From Chitinophaga pinensis (GTDB lineage: Bacteria > Bacteroidota > Bacteroidia > NS11-12g > UBA9320): a stretch of DNA of 64,000 nt. The notes below the pieces were generated by a model. It did not search any database. It was not told where the DNA came from and was given only the letters and a program-made list of their open reading frames with translations. Location of the stretch: assembly GCA_945897885.1 (NCBI GenBank), contig CAMDGU010000001.1, forward strand, positions 1 through 64,000, read 5' to 3'. Positions 27,701 through 35,323 of the stretch are shown piece by piece (the first letter of the stretch is position 1; each line of letters starts with the position of its first letter). Position numbers and translations under genes: made by a program.

Positions 27701-28014
27701 GTTCGTTGCTGAATATTGAACGAATCGGGCTGGTGTATGTAAAATGGTTTGGTAAACGAATCGGGTAAAAAAAGAACCTTGTTGTCGCCAATCAGGTTTT
27801 CAATATCCGATTTAAAATAATTGGCAGATTCCTTATCAGGCAATATGGCCACAATGGATTTGCCATAGTTTTGAAATAATCCGGCCACAATAAATGCGTT
27901 GGAACTACCGGTTGCATTTTGAACATTGGTATTGGCGTAAGTCTGCACCGATTCCAATAGTGAACGGAAATTACGGCCACTGCAAAAATGATCTAAAACG
28001 AGTTTGGCGTTCAA
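24703..28014 (-). CDS. mfd: Transcription-repair coupling factor
   Basis: 1,103 residues, normal for Mfd. The N-terminal UvrB-homology region is followed by the RNA polymerase-interaction domain (DYVVHIDHGVGKFEGLQKIE, ~430-450), the translocase module with Walker A VCGDVGFGKTEVAIR (~580), DEEQ box (LLIIDEEQKFG) and motif VI (QMRGRVGRSNKKAYCYLF), and the C-terminal TRCF domain. It removes stalled RNA polymerase at lesions and recruits UvrA; uvrC is in the same window but not linked. A TACTTTTG box lies 22 bp before the start. Confidence 0.97.
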   Translation of the reverse strand: MNAKLVLDHFCSGRNFRSLLESVQTYANTNVQNATGSSNAFIVAGLFQNYGKSIVAILPDKESANYFKSDIENLIGDNKVLFLPDSFTKPFYIHQPDSFNIQQRTEILNGLYKRKNPYILITYPEALAETVIPHEDLKKNRVEINIGDKFDVDFIIEFLNEYHFERVDFVYEPGQYSIRGGIIDVFSFSFDFPYRIELDGNAIESIRAFDPISQLSVRDLQFASIVPNVTKDEIISERTTIWDYVADDCLIFTEDLQLSLDIIHHGIDKAHHFFDDKDISEGLTSPAVLFDPPNFIQTKISRFRVIENGPRTVFKAGEVVDFKITPQPSFDKSFDLLISHLRQNDQSKITNLVFSETGKQIERLQSIFEDLSANLNFTPVYQGLSKGFMDGDGKMAYYTEHQIFNKYYRFKTKTRYTRNQALTLKELRDLTPGDYVVHIDHGVGKFEGLQKIEMAGTMQEAVRISYKNNDLLYVNIHSLHKISKYSGKEGTEPTLNKLGSDAWQNLKRKTKSKVKDIARDLILLYAKRKTQPGYSFSQDNYMMTELEASFMYEDTPDQAKAIDDVKRDLESPHPMDRLVCGDVGFGKTEVAIRSAFKTCCDNKQVAVLVPTTILAQQHYKTFRERLHDFPVKVDYISRFRTAKQQKETLKNLADGKVDIIIGTHKLLSKDIKFKDLGLLIIDEEQKFGVGAKDRLKELRINVDTLTLTATPIPRTLHFSIMGARDLSIISTPPPNRQSVTTELHVFNKEFLKSAIDHEIARGGQVFFVHNRVKDIYEMARLIEELCPRARVCVGHGQLSGDALEDVMLKFVEAEYDVLVATTIIESGLDISNANTMIINNAHYFGLSDLHQMRGRVGRSNKKAYCYLFGPPLQSLTDEAKRRLKAIEEFSDLGSGFNVAMRDLDIRGAGNLLGGEQSGFISDIGFEMYHKILDEAIKELKEEEFYDMFEHSDEPTIRDCQIETDLDIMIPDQYIRNISERLSLYNELARITNKQDLEQFAGRMKDRFGTMPRQVNDLIRSVKLKWLGRCLGFEKIALRQKSLTGWFTKDDRYFQGEIFGRILEYIRKNPNKAVLKQTKDLLTLKITDITGLGEALGLLAEMES

Positions 28015-28036
28015 ATGCCTTTAAAAATTAGAGGTG

Positions 28037-28044
28037 CAAAAGTA
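28037..28044 (-). promoter_or_regulatory. -7 promoter box TACTTTTG of mfd
   Basis: Exact TAnnTTTG on the minus strand, 22 bp upstream of the mfd start, giving a leader of about 15 nt. No clear -33 TTTG. Confidence 0.45.
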
Positions 28045-28108
28045 AGTCTGAATTGGAGAGATTAGTGACTTTGATTGTAAGATTCGGGATATTTTATGAA
28101 TAGGTAAT

Positions 28109-28858
28109 TTAACTAAAGTTTTTTCTAAAACGTCTATATAGATTGTGTTCGCCTAGCACCCACCAAGCTTTTTGTTCAACAGTTAAACCAAAAGGAGTAA
28201 TTGCGTAATTTTTAATGTGCTCCGCTATGGCATCTTCATCATCCGAAACCATATACAACAACTTGTCTTCCTCTGAAATAGTGCCTCTTTGGCACATCAT
28301 ATTAATATACTGGGTAAGTTCGTCATGAAATCCTGTGCTGTAAATTGCAACGGGGAATCGCCTTATTTTATTCGTTTGAATAAGGGTTAAGGCTTCAAAT
28401 AATTCGTCCATAGTGCCATATCCCCCCGGAAAAACGACAAAACCATAAGAGTACTTTATAAGCAATGTCTTTCTAACAAAGAAATAGCGAATATTTACAG
28501 TTTTATCAACGTAAGGATTGGGTTTTTGCTCAAAAGGCAACTCGATATTACAACCTACTGAGCGGCCTCCAACTTCTTTGGCCCCTCTATTGGCTGCTTC
28601 CATTATTCCCGGGCCACCACCTGTCATTATGGTAAATCCAAGCTGGGCTATCTTGCCCGAAAGAGATTGTGCTTTTTTATAATATTCATGGTCTTCATTA
28701 AATCGGGCTGAACCAAATACTGTAATACATGGTCCTACAAAATGCAATGTTCTGAATCCTTTAATAAATTGAAACGTAATTTTTAACACATACCATAGGT
28801 CTTTGATCCTTGATTGTGGGCCATCTAAAAACTTTATTTCTTCTTTTGGGTTTGGCAT
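28109..28858 (-). CDS. LOG-family (TIGR00730) Rossmann-fold protein
   Basis: 249 residues with the two hallmark motifs of LOG/lysine-decarboxylase-like proteins: GGGPGIMEAANRGA and PGGYGTMDELFEALTLIQT. Many family members hydrolyse nucleoside monophosphates, including cytokinin precursors, to a base and ribose 5-phosphate; the PGGxGTxxE motif carries the phosphate-binding and catalytic residues. The physiological substrate here is unknown. An exact TAATTTTG box lies at 28870-28863 (minus strand), only 4 bp before the start, so a leaderless transcript is possible. It runs towards mfd with a 94-bp gap. Confidence 0.9.
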   Translation of the reverse strand: MPNPKEEIKFLDGPQSRIKDLWYVLKITFQFIKGFRTLHFVGPCITVFGSARFNEDHEYYKKAQSLSGKIAQLGFTIMTGGGPGIMEAANRGAKEVGGRSVGCNIELPFEQKPNPYVDKTVNIRYFFVRKTLLIKYSYGFVVFPGGYGTMDELFEALTLIQTNKIRRFPVAIYSTGFHDELTQYINMMCQRGTISEEDKLLYMVSDDEDAIAEHIKNYAITPFGLTVEQKAWWVLGEHNLYRRFRKNFS

Positions 28859-29015
28859 AGTGCAAAATTAAAGTAAATACCATCAGGTTAAAAAAATTGC
28901 TTAGTCAACATTAATAGGGCTTTTGCTTTAAATTTAATCTGATAAAAAACATTCTAAAAAAATGCTTGATTAATAAAGATATTAATATTTATTTTGCGCT
29001 CCTTAAAAATACAAA

Positions 29016-29210
29016 ATGATAATAGTAAACGTTAAAGAAAACGAATCATTAGACAAAGCGATTAAAAAGTTCAAGAAGAAGTTTGAAAAAACTGGGGTTG
29101 TAAGAGAATTGAGAGAACGTCAAGCTTTTACTAAGCCAAGTATTAAACGTAGAATGCAAGTAATTAAAGCTACTTACAAGCAAACTATGCAACAAGAAGA
29201 AAGTAACTAA
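29016..29210 (+). CDS. rpsU: 30S ribosomal protein S21
   Basis: 64 residues, MIIVNVKENESLDKAIKKFK followed by a basic helix-rich region, the normal size and sequence for S21. It binds 16S rRNA near the anti-Shine-Dalgarno region in the small subunit; in Bacteroidota S21 helps sequester the anti-SD. It precedes the Xer recombinase and hpf genes on one strand, a common Bacteroidota order. A near-consensus promoter (tattttg) is ~20 bp upstream. Confidence 0.95.
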   Translation: MIIVNVKENESLDKAIKKFKKKFEKTGVVRELRERQAFTKPSIKRRMQVIKATYKQTMQQEESN

Positions 29211-29252
29211 TTGTTTAAGAAATTATATGTAATTTGCCCATGCTAATAAAGT

Positions 29253-30140
29253 ATGGGCATTTTTTTTATAGATCAATTTTTAGAATATCTTCAATACCAA
29301 CGAAAATTCAGTCAGCATACCCTACTTGCTTACAAAAATGACTTAATTGAATTTCAAAAATTTGCTTCAGTAAGTTTCGAAATTTTAAAACCTCAAGAAG
29401 TAAAGAGCGAAATGGTTCGTTCGTTTGTAAGTGATTTGATAGGAAAAGGTTTGGAACCTGTTTCAGTTAGGAGAAAAGTTTCATCTCTCCGTTCCTATTT
29501 TAAGTATTTGCAAAAAGAACAAATTCTCAATAACAACCCAATCATTAATCTGCCAAGGTTAAAATTACCCAAAAAGCTTCCTGTAGTTATTAGCAATGAA
29601 AGTATGGATTCAGTTTTTGAGAAACCATTGGTTAATTCTTCATACCTAGAAAACCTTAATCAAATTATTATATGTATACTTTATGGCACCGGAATAAGGC
29701 GGGCAGAACTTATTGGTTTAAAGGAATCAAATGTAGATTTGGTAAATCGACAGATAAAAGTTTTTGGAAAACGAAGCAAAGAGAGGATTATTCCAATTAA
29801 TGTTGAGTTAGCAGAACAAATATCAGCTTTCATCGAATCCAAGAGAAAAAAAGAAATCTATTCTGACAATCTGCTCGTTACTAGAAAGGGCGATATTTTA
29901 TACCCCGGTTATATTTATAATGTGGTAAAAAATACTTTAACTTTGCATCAGGTTAATGGTAAAAGAAGTCCTCATATATTGAGGCATACCTACGCAACCC
30001 GATTGCTGCAGAACGGTGCAGAACTATTAAGTGTAAAAGAATTGTTAGGGCATTCAAGCCTTGCTTCTACTCAGGTTTATACGCATGTTAATATTGAAGA
30101 CTTAAAAAAAATTTATAAGAAAAATCACCCAAAACAATAA
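29253..30140 (+). CDS. Tyrosine recombinase, XerC/XerD type
   Basis: 295 residues, the Xer size. Residues 1-90 form the SAM-like N-terminal core-binding domain (FLEYLQYQRKFSQHTLLAYK). The catalytic domain has Arg in GTGIRRAELIGL, Lys in KVFGKRSKERIIPI, the HILRHTYATRLL box, His in LGHSSLASTQVY and the nucleophile Tyr in that segment (VYTHV). It resolves chromosome dimers at dif sites with a partner. Which of XerC or XerD it is cannot be decided here. Immediately upstream of hpf (7 bp), downstream of rpsU. Confidence 0.92.
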   Translation: MGIFFIDQFLEYLQYQRKFSQHTLLAYKNDLIEFQKFASVSFEILKPQEVKSEMVRSFVSDLIGKGLEPVSVRRKVSSLRSYFKYLQKEQILNNNPIINLPRLKLPKKLPVVISNESMDSVFEKPLVNSSYLENLNQIIICILYGTGIRRAELIGLKESNVDLVNRQIKVFGKRSKERIIPINVELAEQISAFIESKRKKEIYSDNLLVTRKGDILYPGYIYNVVKNTLTLHQVNGKRSPHILRHTYATRLLQNGAELLSVKELLGHSSLASTQVYTHVNIEDLKKIYKKNHPKQ

Positions 30141-30147
30141 CATATTT

Positions 30148-30450
30148 ATGAACATTAAAATCCAATCCATTCATTTCGATGCTGACAAAAAGCTAATTGA
30201 TTACATAACGGCCAAAGTTGAAAAACTGGAACACTTTCATGACAGGATACTTGACGCCAATGTTTATCTTAAATTGAATAATCATCGAACAAAAGATAAC
30301 AAACATGTAGAAGTTAAAATAAATGTTTTGCATAATACACTCTTTAAAGAAGCAGAGGCTAATTCTTTCGAAGCCGCGTCAGACATGGTTGTTGAAGCAT
30401 TAAAAATTCAAATTAAGAAGCACAAAGAATTACTTTCAGAAAAATCTTAA
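30148..30450 (+). CDS. hpf: Ribosome hibernation factor, short HPF/RaiA type
   Basis: 100 residues with the family's beta-alpha-beta-beta-beta-alpha fold: MNIKIQSIHFDADKKLIDYI, the EHFHDRILDANVYLKLNN strand and AASDMVVEALKIQIKKHKEL helix. The length is the short form, lacking the C-terminal dimerisation domain of long HPF. It binds the 30S decoding region in stationary phase and promotes or stabilises inactive ribosomes. Last gene of the rpsU-xer-hpf group, before the tRNA cluster. Confidence 0.9.
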   Translation: MNIKIQSIHFDADKKLIDYITAKVEKLEHFHDRILDANVYLKLNNHRTKDNKHVEVKINVLHNTLFKEAEANSFEAASDMVVEALKIQIKKHKELLSEKS

Positions 30451-30466
30451 AAAAAATCAAGGAACA

Positions 30467-30498
30467 CTTGAACTTTTAAATATTTAGACATACTTTTG
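30467..30498 (+). promoter_or_regulatory. Putative promoter of the tRNA-tuf operon
   Basis: CTTG (30467-30470), a near -33 element, is followed after 20 nt by TACTTTTG (30491-30498), an exact TAnnTTTG box. Transcription would start near 30505, about 45 nt before the first tRNA. This is the best candidate to drive the four tRNAs and tuf. Confidence 0.6.
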
Positions 30499-30549
30499 CA
30501 GTCCTTAAAAATAGTGATATCAAAAATCATTACTTTTTTTGAGGAAAAA

Positions 30550-30622
30550 GCCACTTTAGCTCAGCTGGTAGAGCAACTGATTTGTAATCAGTAGGTCATT
30601 GGTTCGATCCCGATAAGTGGCT
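30550..30622 (+). tRNA. tRNA-Thr (TGT)
   Basis: 73 nt. Acceptor GCCACTT pairs with AAGTGGC, anticodon stem actga/tcagt, loop TTTGTAA gives anticodon TGT at 30583-30585, T-arm with GGTTCGATCC. No CCA is encoded. Confidence 0.96.
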
Positions 30623-30708
30623 CTTTTTATTTGATAGGGATTGGTGTGGTGGAATTGCGTTTTTTGACATATTGAAACATTTCAAAAGGGGAATTGCCAA
30701 ATTGCAAT

Positions 30709-30789
30709 GGGGAGTTACCAGAGTGGCCAAATGGGGCAGACTGTAAATCTGCTGCGAGAGCTTCGGTGGTTCGAATCCACCACTCCCCA
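30709..30789 (+). tRNA. tRNA-Tyr (GTA)
   Basis: 81 nt with a long variable arm (class II), as expected for bacterial Tyr. Acceptor GGGGAGT pairs with ACTCCCC, anticodon stem gcaga/tctgc, anticodon GTA at 30743-30745. Confidence 0.96.
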
Positions 30790-30807
30790 CATTTTAAAAT
30801 TAATTTT

Positions 30808-30880
30808 GCGGGAGTAGCTCAGTTGGTAGAGCGACAGCCTTCCAAGCTGTAGGTCGCCGGTTCGAACCTGGTCTCCCGCT
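30808..30880 (+). tRNA. tRNA-Gly (TCC)
   Basis: 73 nt. Acceptor GCGGGAG pairs with CTCCCGC, anticodon stem acagc/gctgt, anticodon TCC at 30841-30843. Confidence 0.96.
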
Positions 30881-30893
30881 CTAAATTTACCAG

Positions 30894-30965
<72 letters not shown>

Positions 30966-31064
30966 CTAGCTTAGTTTTAAAACGAAATAAAAATGTTTCA
31001 ATATAAAAAAGACAATTTATAGTTAAATAAATATTTTTAAAACAATAATTAAACAAATACCAAA

Positions 31065-32252
31065 ATGGCAAAAGAAAAATTCGACCGGTCAAAACCGCAC
31101 GTAAACATCGGTACAATTGGTCACGTTGACCACGGTAAAACAACCTTGACCGCTGCTATCACTCAAGTATTAGCACAAAAAGGTTTATCTGAGATGAGAT
31201 CTTTCGACTCAATTGACTCTGCACCGGAAGAAAAAGAACGTGGTATTACTATTAATACTGCTCACGTTGAATATTCTACCGCTAATCGTCACTATGCTCA
31301 CGTTGACTGTCCAGGTCACGCGGATTATGTTAAAAACATGGTAACGGGTGCTGCTCAAATGGATGGTGCAATTATCGTAGTTGCAGCAACTGACGGACCA
31401 ATGCCTCAAACAAAAGAACATATCCTTCTTGCACGTCAGGTTGGCGTTCCACGATTGGTTGTTTTTATGAACAAAGTGGATATGGTTGATGATGCAGAAA
31501 TTTTAGAAATCGTTGAGATGGAAATCCGTGATTTGTTAAAATTCTATGAATTTGATGCTGATAATACTCCTATTATTCAAGGTTCAGCCTTGGGTGGTCT
31601 TAATGGAGATCCAAAATGGGTAGATAAAATTATGGATTTAATGGATGCAGTTGATAACTGGATTCCAATTCCTCCACGTTTAACGGACCTTCCTTTCCTA
31701 ATGCCTGTAGAAGATGTATTCTCGATTACTGGTCGTGGTACTGTTGCTACCGGACGTATCGAAAGAGGTGTAATCAACGTTGGTGATGCTGTAGAAATCA
31801 TTGGTATGGGTGCTGAAAATTTAACTTCAACTTGTACTGGTGTTGAAATGTTCCGCAAACTTCTTGATAGAGGTGAAGCTGGTGATAACGCTGGTTTGTT
31901 GTTACGTGGTATTGACAAAACAATGATCCGCAGAGGTATGGTTATCTGTGCTCCTAAATCAGTAACCCCGCACAAAAAATGTAAAGCTGAAGTATACGTG
32001 CTTTCAAAAGAAGAAGGTGGACGTCACACTCCATTCTTTAATAAATATCGTCCTCAATTCTATTTCCGTACAACTGACGTTACAGGTGAAATCACCTTAC
32101 CAGCAGGAACTGAAATGGTAATGCCAGGCGATAACTTAACAATCACCGTAGATCTTTTAAGTCCAATTGCGATGGAAAAAGGTTTAAAGTTTGCTATCCG
32201 CGAGGGTGGAAGAACTGTAGGTGCAGGACAAGTAACCGAAATATTAGATTAA
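31065..32252 (+). CDS. tuf: Elongation factor Tu
   Basis: 395 residues. G1 motif GHVDHGKTT (~19-27), switch [12 protein letters not shown]4 NKVDMVD and G5 SALGG region are all present, followed by the two beta-barrel domains. It delivers aminoacyl-tRNA to the ribosome as a GTP complex. Located directly after the four tRNAs, without rpsL-rpsG-fusA, and before tRNA-Trp-secE-nusG, a normal Bacteroidota arrangement. The gene uses noticeably more C- and G-ending codons (GTT/GGT, CGT) than the accessory genes, as expected for high expression. Confidence 0.98.
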   Translation: MAKEKFDRSKPHVNIGTIGHVDHGKTTLTAAITQVLAQKGLSEMRSFDSIDSAPEEKERGITINTAHVEYSTANRHYAHVDCPGHADYVKNMVTGAAQMDGAIIVVAATDGPMPQTKEHILLARQVGVPRLVVFMNKVDMVDDAEILEIVEMEIRDLLKFYEFDADNTPIIQGSALGGLNGDPKWVDKIMDLMDAVDNWIPIPPRLTDLPFLMPVEDVFSITGRGTVATGRIERGVINVGDAVEIIGMGAENLTSTCTGVEMFRKLLDRGEAGDNAGLLLRGIDKTMIRRGMVICAPKSVTPHKKCKAEVYVLSKEEGGRHTPFFNKYRPQFYFRTTDVTGEITLPAGTEMVMPGDNLTITVDLLSPIAMEKGLKFAIREGGRTVGAGQVTEILD

Positions 32253-32271
32253 TATATAACTGATATTACAG

Positions 32272-32342
32272 ACGGACATAGTTCAATGGTAGAATAGAGG
32301 TCTCCAAAACCTTTGATCAGGGTTCGAATCCTTGTGTCCGTG
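32272..32342 (+). tRNA. tRNA-Trp (CCA)
   Basis: 71 nt. Acceptor ACGGACA pairs with TGTCCGT, discriminator G, anticodon loop CTCCAAA with anticodon CCA. It lies in the 102-bp gap between tuf and secE. Confidence 0.95.
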
Positions 32343-32354
32343 CTAATTAAATAA

Positions 32355-32549
32355 ATGGAAAAGATAAAATTACTGTGGCATAATACCATGGATGAGCTTC
32401 TGAACAAAGTGTCATGGCCATCATGGGATGAGTTAAGAACTAGTACAATTATTGTATTGGTTGCAGCACTTATCTTTGGTATAATTATTTATGCTATAGA
32501 CACCACGTTTGGATTTACGTCCAACATGTTTTATAAATTTATGGAGTAA
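32355..32549 (+). CDS. secE: Preprotein translocase subunit SecE
   Basis: 64 residues, the short single-helix SecE form. DELLNKVSWPSWDELRTSTI is the conserved amphipathic helix and SecE signature, followed by one transmembrane helix (IIVLVAALIFGIIIYAI). It clamps SecY in the inner-membrane translocon. Starts 12 bp after tRNA-Trp; nusG follows 5 bp downstream. Confidence 0.94.
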   Translation: MEKIKLLWHNTMDELLNKVSWPSWDELRTSTIIVLVAALIFGIIIYAIDTTFGFTSNMFYKFME

Positions 32550-32554
32550 GTTAG

Positions 32555-33106
32555 ATGGAGAGGTCTCAGGAGGAATATAAATGGTATGTGGTAAGAGCCA
32601 TAAGTGGTCAGGAGCGCAAGGTAAAAGCTATGATTGAATCAGAACTTGCCCGTGAAAAAATTGCGCACAACGTGCCAACCATTTTGATCCCAATGGAGAA
32701 AGTTTATGAAATAAAAAACGGTAAAAAAGCATCGAAAGAGAAAAGTTTTTATCCGGGATATATACTTATTAATGCCAATTTAGTTGGAGAGGTTGTTCCA
32801 ACCATAAAGGCAATAAATGGAGTTGTTGGTTTTTTAGGAACACAAGGAGTTCCTATTCCACTTCGTCAATCCGAAGTAAATAGAATATTAGGAGCGGTTG
32901 ATGAAAATAATGAAAAAGGAGAGTCAAACATTGAGCCATTTATCTTAGGCGAATTTGTTAAAGTAATCGACGGCCCTTTCAATGGATTTAGTGGTGTTAT
33001 AGAAGAAATTAACGACGAGAAGAAAAAATTAAAAGTGATGGTGAAAATTTTTGGAAGAAAAACTCCTTTAGAGTTGAATTACGTACAAGTAGAAAAAGAA
33101 CAATAA
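32555..33106 (+). CDS. nusG: Transcription antitermination factor NusG
   Basis: 183 residues: NGN domain ([30 protein letters not shown]) and C-terminal KOW domain ([20 protein letters not shown]). It binds RNA polymerase and couples to ribosomal S10 and Rho. The stop is 1 bp before the rplK start, indicating coupled expression. Confidence 0.96.
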   Translation: MERSQEEYKWYVVRAISGQERKVKAMIESELAREKIAHNVPTILIPMEKVYEIKNGKKASKEKSFYPGYILINANLVGEVVPTIKAINGVVGFLGTQGVPIPLRQSEVNRILGAVDENNEKGESNIEPFILGEFVKVIDGPFNGFSGVIEEINDEKKKLKVMVKIFGRKTPLELNYVQVEKEQ

Positions 33107-33107
33107 A

Positions 33108-33548
33108 ATGGCAAAACAAGTATCAGGTTTCGTAAAATTACAAGTAAAAGGCGGACAGGCGAATCCTGCACCTCCGATTGGTCCGGCACTAGGATCAAAA
33201 GGTGTAAACATAATGGAATTTTGCAAGCAATTTAACGCCCGTACTCAAGAGAAGCAAGGGAAAATATTGCCTGTTATTATCACGGTTTATTCAGATAAGT
33301 CATTTGATTTCATTATAAAAACACCTCCTGTGGCAGCACAATTATTAGAGGTTACCAAAATTCAAAAAGGTTCAGATCAATCAAACCGTAAGCGTGCGGC
33401 AAGTGTAACGCCAGAGCAGGTTCGTAAGATTGCTGAAGACAAAATGCCAGATTTAAATTGTTTTACTGTAGATGCTGCTGTGAAAATGGTTGAAGGTACA
33501 GCAAGGAGTATGGGTATAGCAGTAACGGGTAGTTCTAGTACAAATTAA
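33108..33548 (+). CDS. rplK: 50S ribosomal protein L11
   Basis: 146 residues, [20 protein letters not shown] with the proline-rich [20 protein letters not shown] that binds the GTPase-associated rRNA and thiostrepton site. C-terminal rRNA-binding domain ends with [10 protein letters not shown]. Normal length and context. Confidence 0.97.
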   Translation: MAKQVSGFVKLQVKGGQANPAPPIGPALGSKGVNIMEFCKQFNARTQEKQGKILPVIITVYSDKSFDFIIKTPPVAAQLLEVTKIQKGSDQSNRKRAASVTPEQVRKIAEDKMPDLNCFTVDAAVKMVEGTARSMGIAVTGSSSTN

Positions 33549-33562
33549 TATTTTTTAAAGAA

Positions 33563-34252
33563 ATGACCAAATTAACAAAAAACAGGAAAGTGGTTTTATC
33601 CAAGTATGATAAGACTAAAGTTTATACTTTAAAGGAAGCTACTGAGGTAGTTAAAAATATTACATTTACTAAATTCGATTCATCTGTTGATATTGATGTC
33701 AAGTTAGGAGTTGACCCACGCCAAGCCAATCAAATGGTTAGAGGAAGTGTTGCTTTGCCTCATGGAACAGGTAAAGATGTAAAAGTTTTAGTTCTTTGCA
33801 CACCTGATAAAGAAGAAGAAGCAAAAGCTGCCGGAGCTGATTTTGTAGGATTAGACGATTATATTGAAAAAATTTCCAATGGTTGGGTATCGGTTGATGT
33901 TATAATAACAATGCCAAGTATCATGGGTAAGTTAGGGCGCTTAGGTAAAATACTTGGACCTCGTAACTTAATGCCAAATCCAAAAACTGGAACCGTAACA
34001 ATGGATATAACCAAGGCTGTAAAAGATGTTAAAGCTGGTAAAATTGATTTCAAGGTAGATAAGACCGGTATAATTCATACTGCTGTTGGAAAGGTTAGTT
34101 TTAATTCTGACAAGATTCTTGAAAACGCGAAGGAAGTTATAGATACAATTACTAAGTTGAAGCCATCGGCATCTAAGGGAACTTATTTACAAAGTATTAC
34201 TTTGTCAAGTTCAATGAGTCCTGGTATAAAAGTTGATGTTAAATCAATATAG
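33563..34252 (+). CDS. rplA: 50S ribosomal protein L1
   Basis: 229 residues. Two-domain L1 with the conserved MPNPKTGTV loop ([19 protein letters not shown] just before). In many bacteria L1 also represses its own operon by binding the mRNA; no leader structure was checked here. Follows rplK by 14 bp. Confidence 0.97.
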   Translation: MTKLTKNRKVVLSKYDKTKVYTLKEATEVVKNITFTKFDSSVDIDVKLGVDPRQANQMVRGSVALPHGTGKDVKVLVLCTPDKEEEAKAAGADFVGLDDYIEKISNGWVSVDVIITMPSIMGKLGRLGKILGPRNLMPNPKTGTVTMDITKAVKDVKAGKIDFKVDKTGIIHTAVGKVSFNSDKILENAKEVIDTITKLKPSASKGTYLQSITLSSSMSPGIKVDVKSI

Positions 34253-34277
34253 GTAATAATATATAAATAGATTAAGA

Positions 34278-34793
34278 ATGACCAGGGAAGAAAAAAATAA
34301 TGTAGTAAATGAACTAACTGAGTATTTTACAAATTACAAGTTTGTTTATGTTACCGATTCATCAGCTATGAGTGCTGTGGATACAAACAACATGCGAAGA
34401 GTTTTTTTTAATAAAAACATCAAGATGCGCGTTGCTAAAAATACCTTAATAATAAAAGCTCTTGAAAAATCAAAGGTTGATTTTAAAGAATTAACTGATA
34501 CACTAACAGGATCAACAGCCCTATTATTTGCTGAAAATGCAAAGGATGCAGCTAAAGCTATTAGTGAGTATCGCAAGAAGGGTGCTAAGCCTCAGTTAAA
34601 AGGAGCTTATATCGATTCTGATGTTTTTATTGGGGATGATAAATTAGATGTTTTATCAAATCTTAAGAGCAAGGAAGATTTAGTTGCAGATATAGTAGCA
34701 TTGTTACAATCTCCAGCTAAGAATGTAATTTCAGCACTTCAATCAGGTGGTGGAAAGATTGCAGGTATAGTTAAAACATTATCTGAGCGTTAA
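34278..34793 (+). CDS. rplJ: 50S ribosomal protein L10
   Basis: 171 residues: N-terminal rRNA-binding domain (VYVTDSSAMSAVDTNNMRR, MRVAKNTLIIKALEK) and C-terminal helix that anchors L7/L12 dimers. It forms the base of the stalk. 25 bp after rplA, 44 bp before rplL. Confidence 0.96.
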   Translation: MTREEKNNVVNELTEYFTNYKFVYVTDSSAMSAVDTNNMRRVFFNKNIKMRVAKNTLIIKALEKSKVDFKELTDTLTGSTALLFAENAKDAAKAISEYRKKGAKPQLKGAYIDSDVFIGDDKLDVLSNLKSKEDLVADIVALLQSPAKNVISALQSGGGKIAGIVKTLSER

Positions 34794-34837
34794 AAATTAA
34801 TCATTAAAACAAAACAAAAATTTTTTAAATAAATAAA

Positions 34838-35215
34838 ATGGCAGACTTAAAAGCATTTGCAGAACAACTTGTAAATTTAACCGTAAAAGAAGTAAACGAA
34901 TTAGCTTCTATTTTGAAGGATGAGTATGGTATCGAGCCAGCGGCAGCGGTAGCAGTAGCAGCGCCAGCAGGTGGTGGTGGTGCAGCAGCAGAAGCAGCTG
35001 AGCAAACCGAATTCACCGTAATCCTTAAACATGCTGGTGCATCTAAATTAAATGTGGTTAAGTTAGTAAAAGACTTAACTGGTCTAGGCCTTAAAGAAGC
35101 AAAAGATTTAGTTGACGCTGCTCCAAAAGAGATTAAAGCTAATGTTTCTAAAGAAGAAGCTAACGATCTTAAATCTCGTCTAGAGGAAGCAGGGGCTGAA
35201 GTAGAAGTTAAGTAA
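34838..35215 (+). CDS. rplL: 50S ribosomal protein L7/L12
   Basis: 125 residues. N-terminal dimerisation helices, an Ala/Gly-rich hinge ([19 protein letters not shown], ~47-65) and the C-terminal factor-binding domain ([20 protein letters not shown]). It recruits translation GTPases. A hairpin follows 20 bp after the stop. Confidence 0.97.
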   Translation: MADLKAFAEQLVNLTVKEVNELASILKDEYGIEPAAAVAVAAPAGGGGAAAEAAEQTEFTVILKHAGASKLNVVKLVKDLTGLGLKEAKDLVDAAPKEIKANVSKEEANDLKSRLEEAGAEVEVK

Positions 35216-35235
35216 TACGAACTCAACTTATTAAA

Positions 35236-35268
35236 CGAAAGACCCCGGATTATTCCGAGGGTCTATCG
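35236..35268 (+). terminator. Hairpin between rplL and rpoB (possible attenuator)
   Basis: Stem of bases 35236-35249 with 35254-35268, one bulged A and one A/A mismatch, 4-nt loop, GC-rich centre (gaccccgga). The U-rich stretch follows only after some 20 nt, so it is more likely a partial terminator, attenuator or processing site than a full stop. Comparable elements between these genes are known in other bacteria. Confidence 0.6.
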
Positions 35269-35323
35269 TTGTTTATATACATTTATTTTTATTTTTTAAC
35301 TTTTTTTTTAATTTCTTATAGTC

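Noticed and set aside
30451-30475. Terminator of hpf (tcaag/cttga hairpin)
   Set aside because: Only a 5-bp stem, overlaps the candidate -33 element of the tRNA promoter, and lacks a T-run.
34825-35226. 133-codon open frame antisense to rplL
   Set aside because: Entirely antisense to a core ribosomal gene; the alanine-rich hinge produces a spurious frame.
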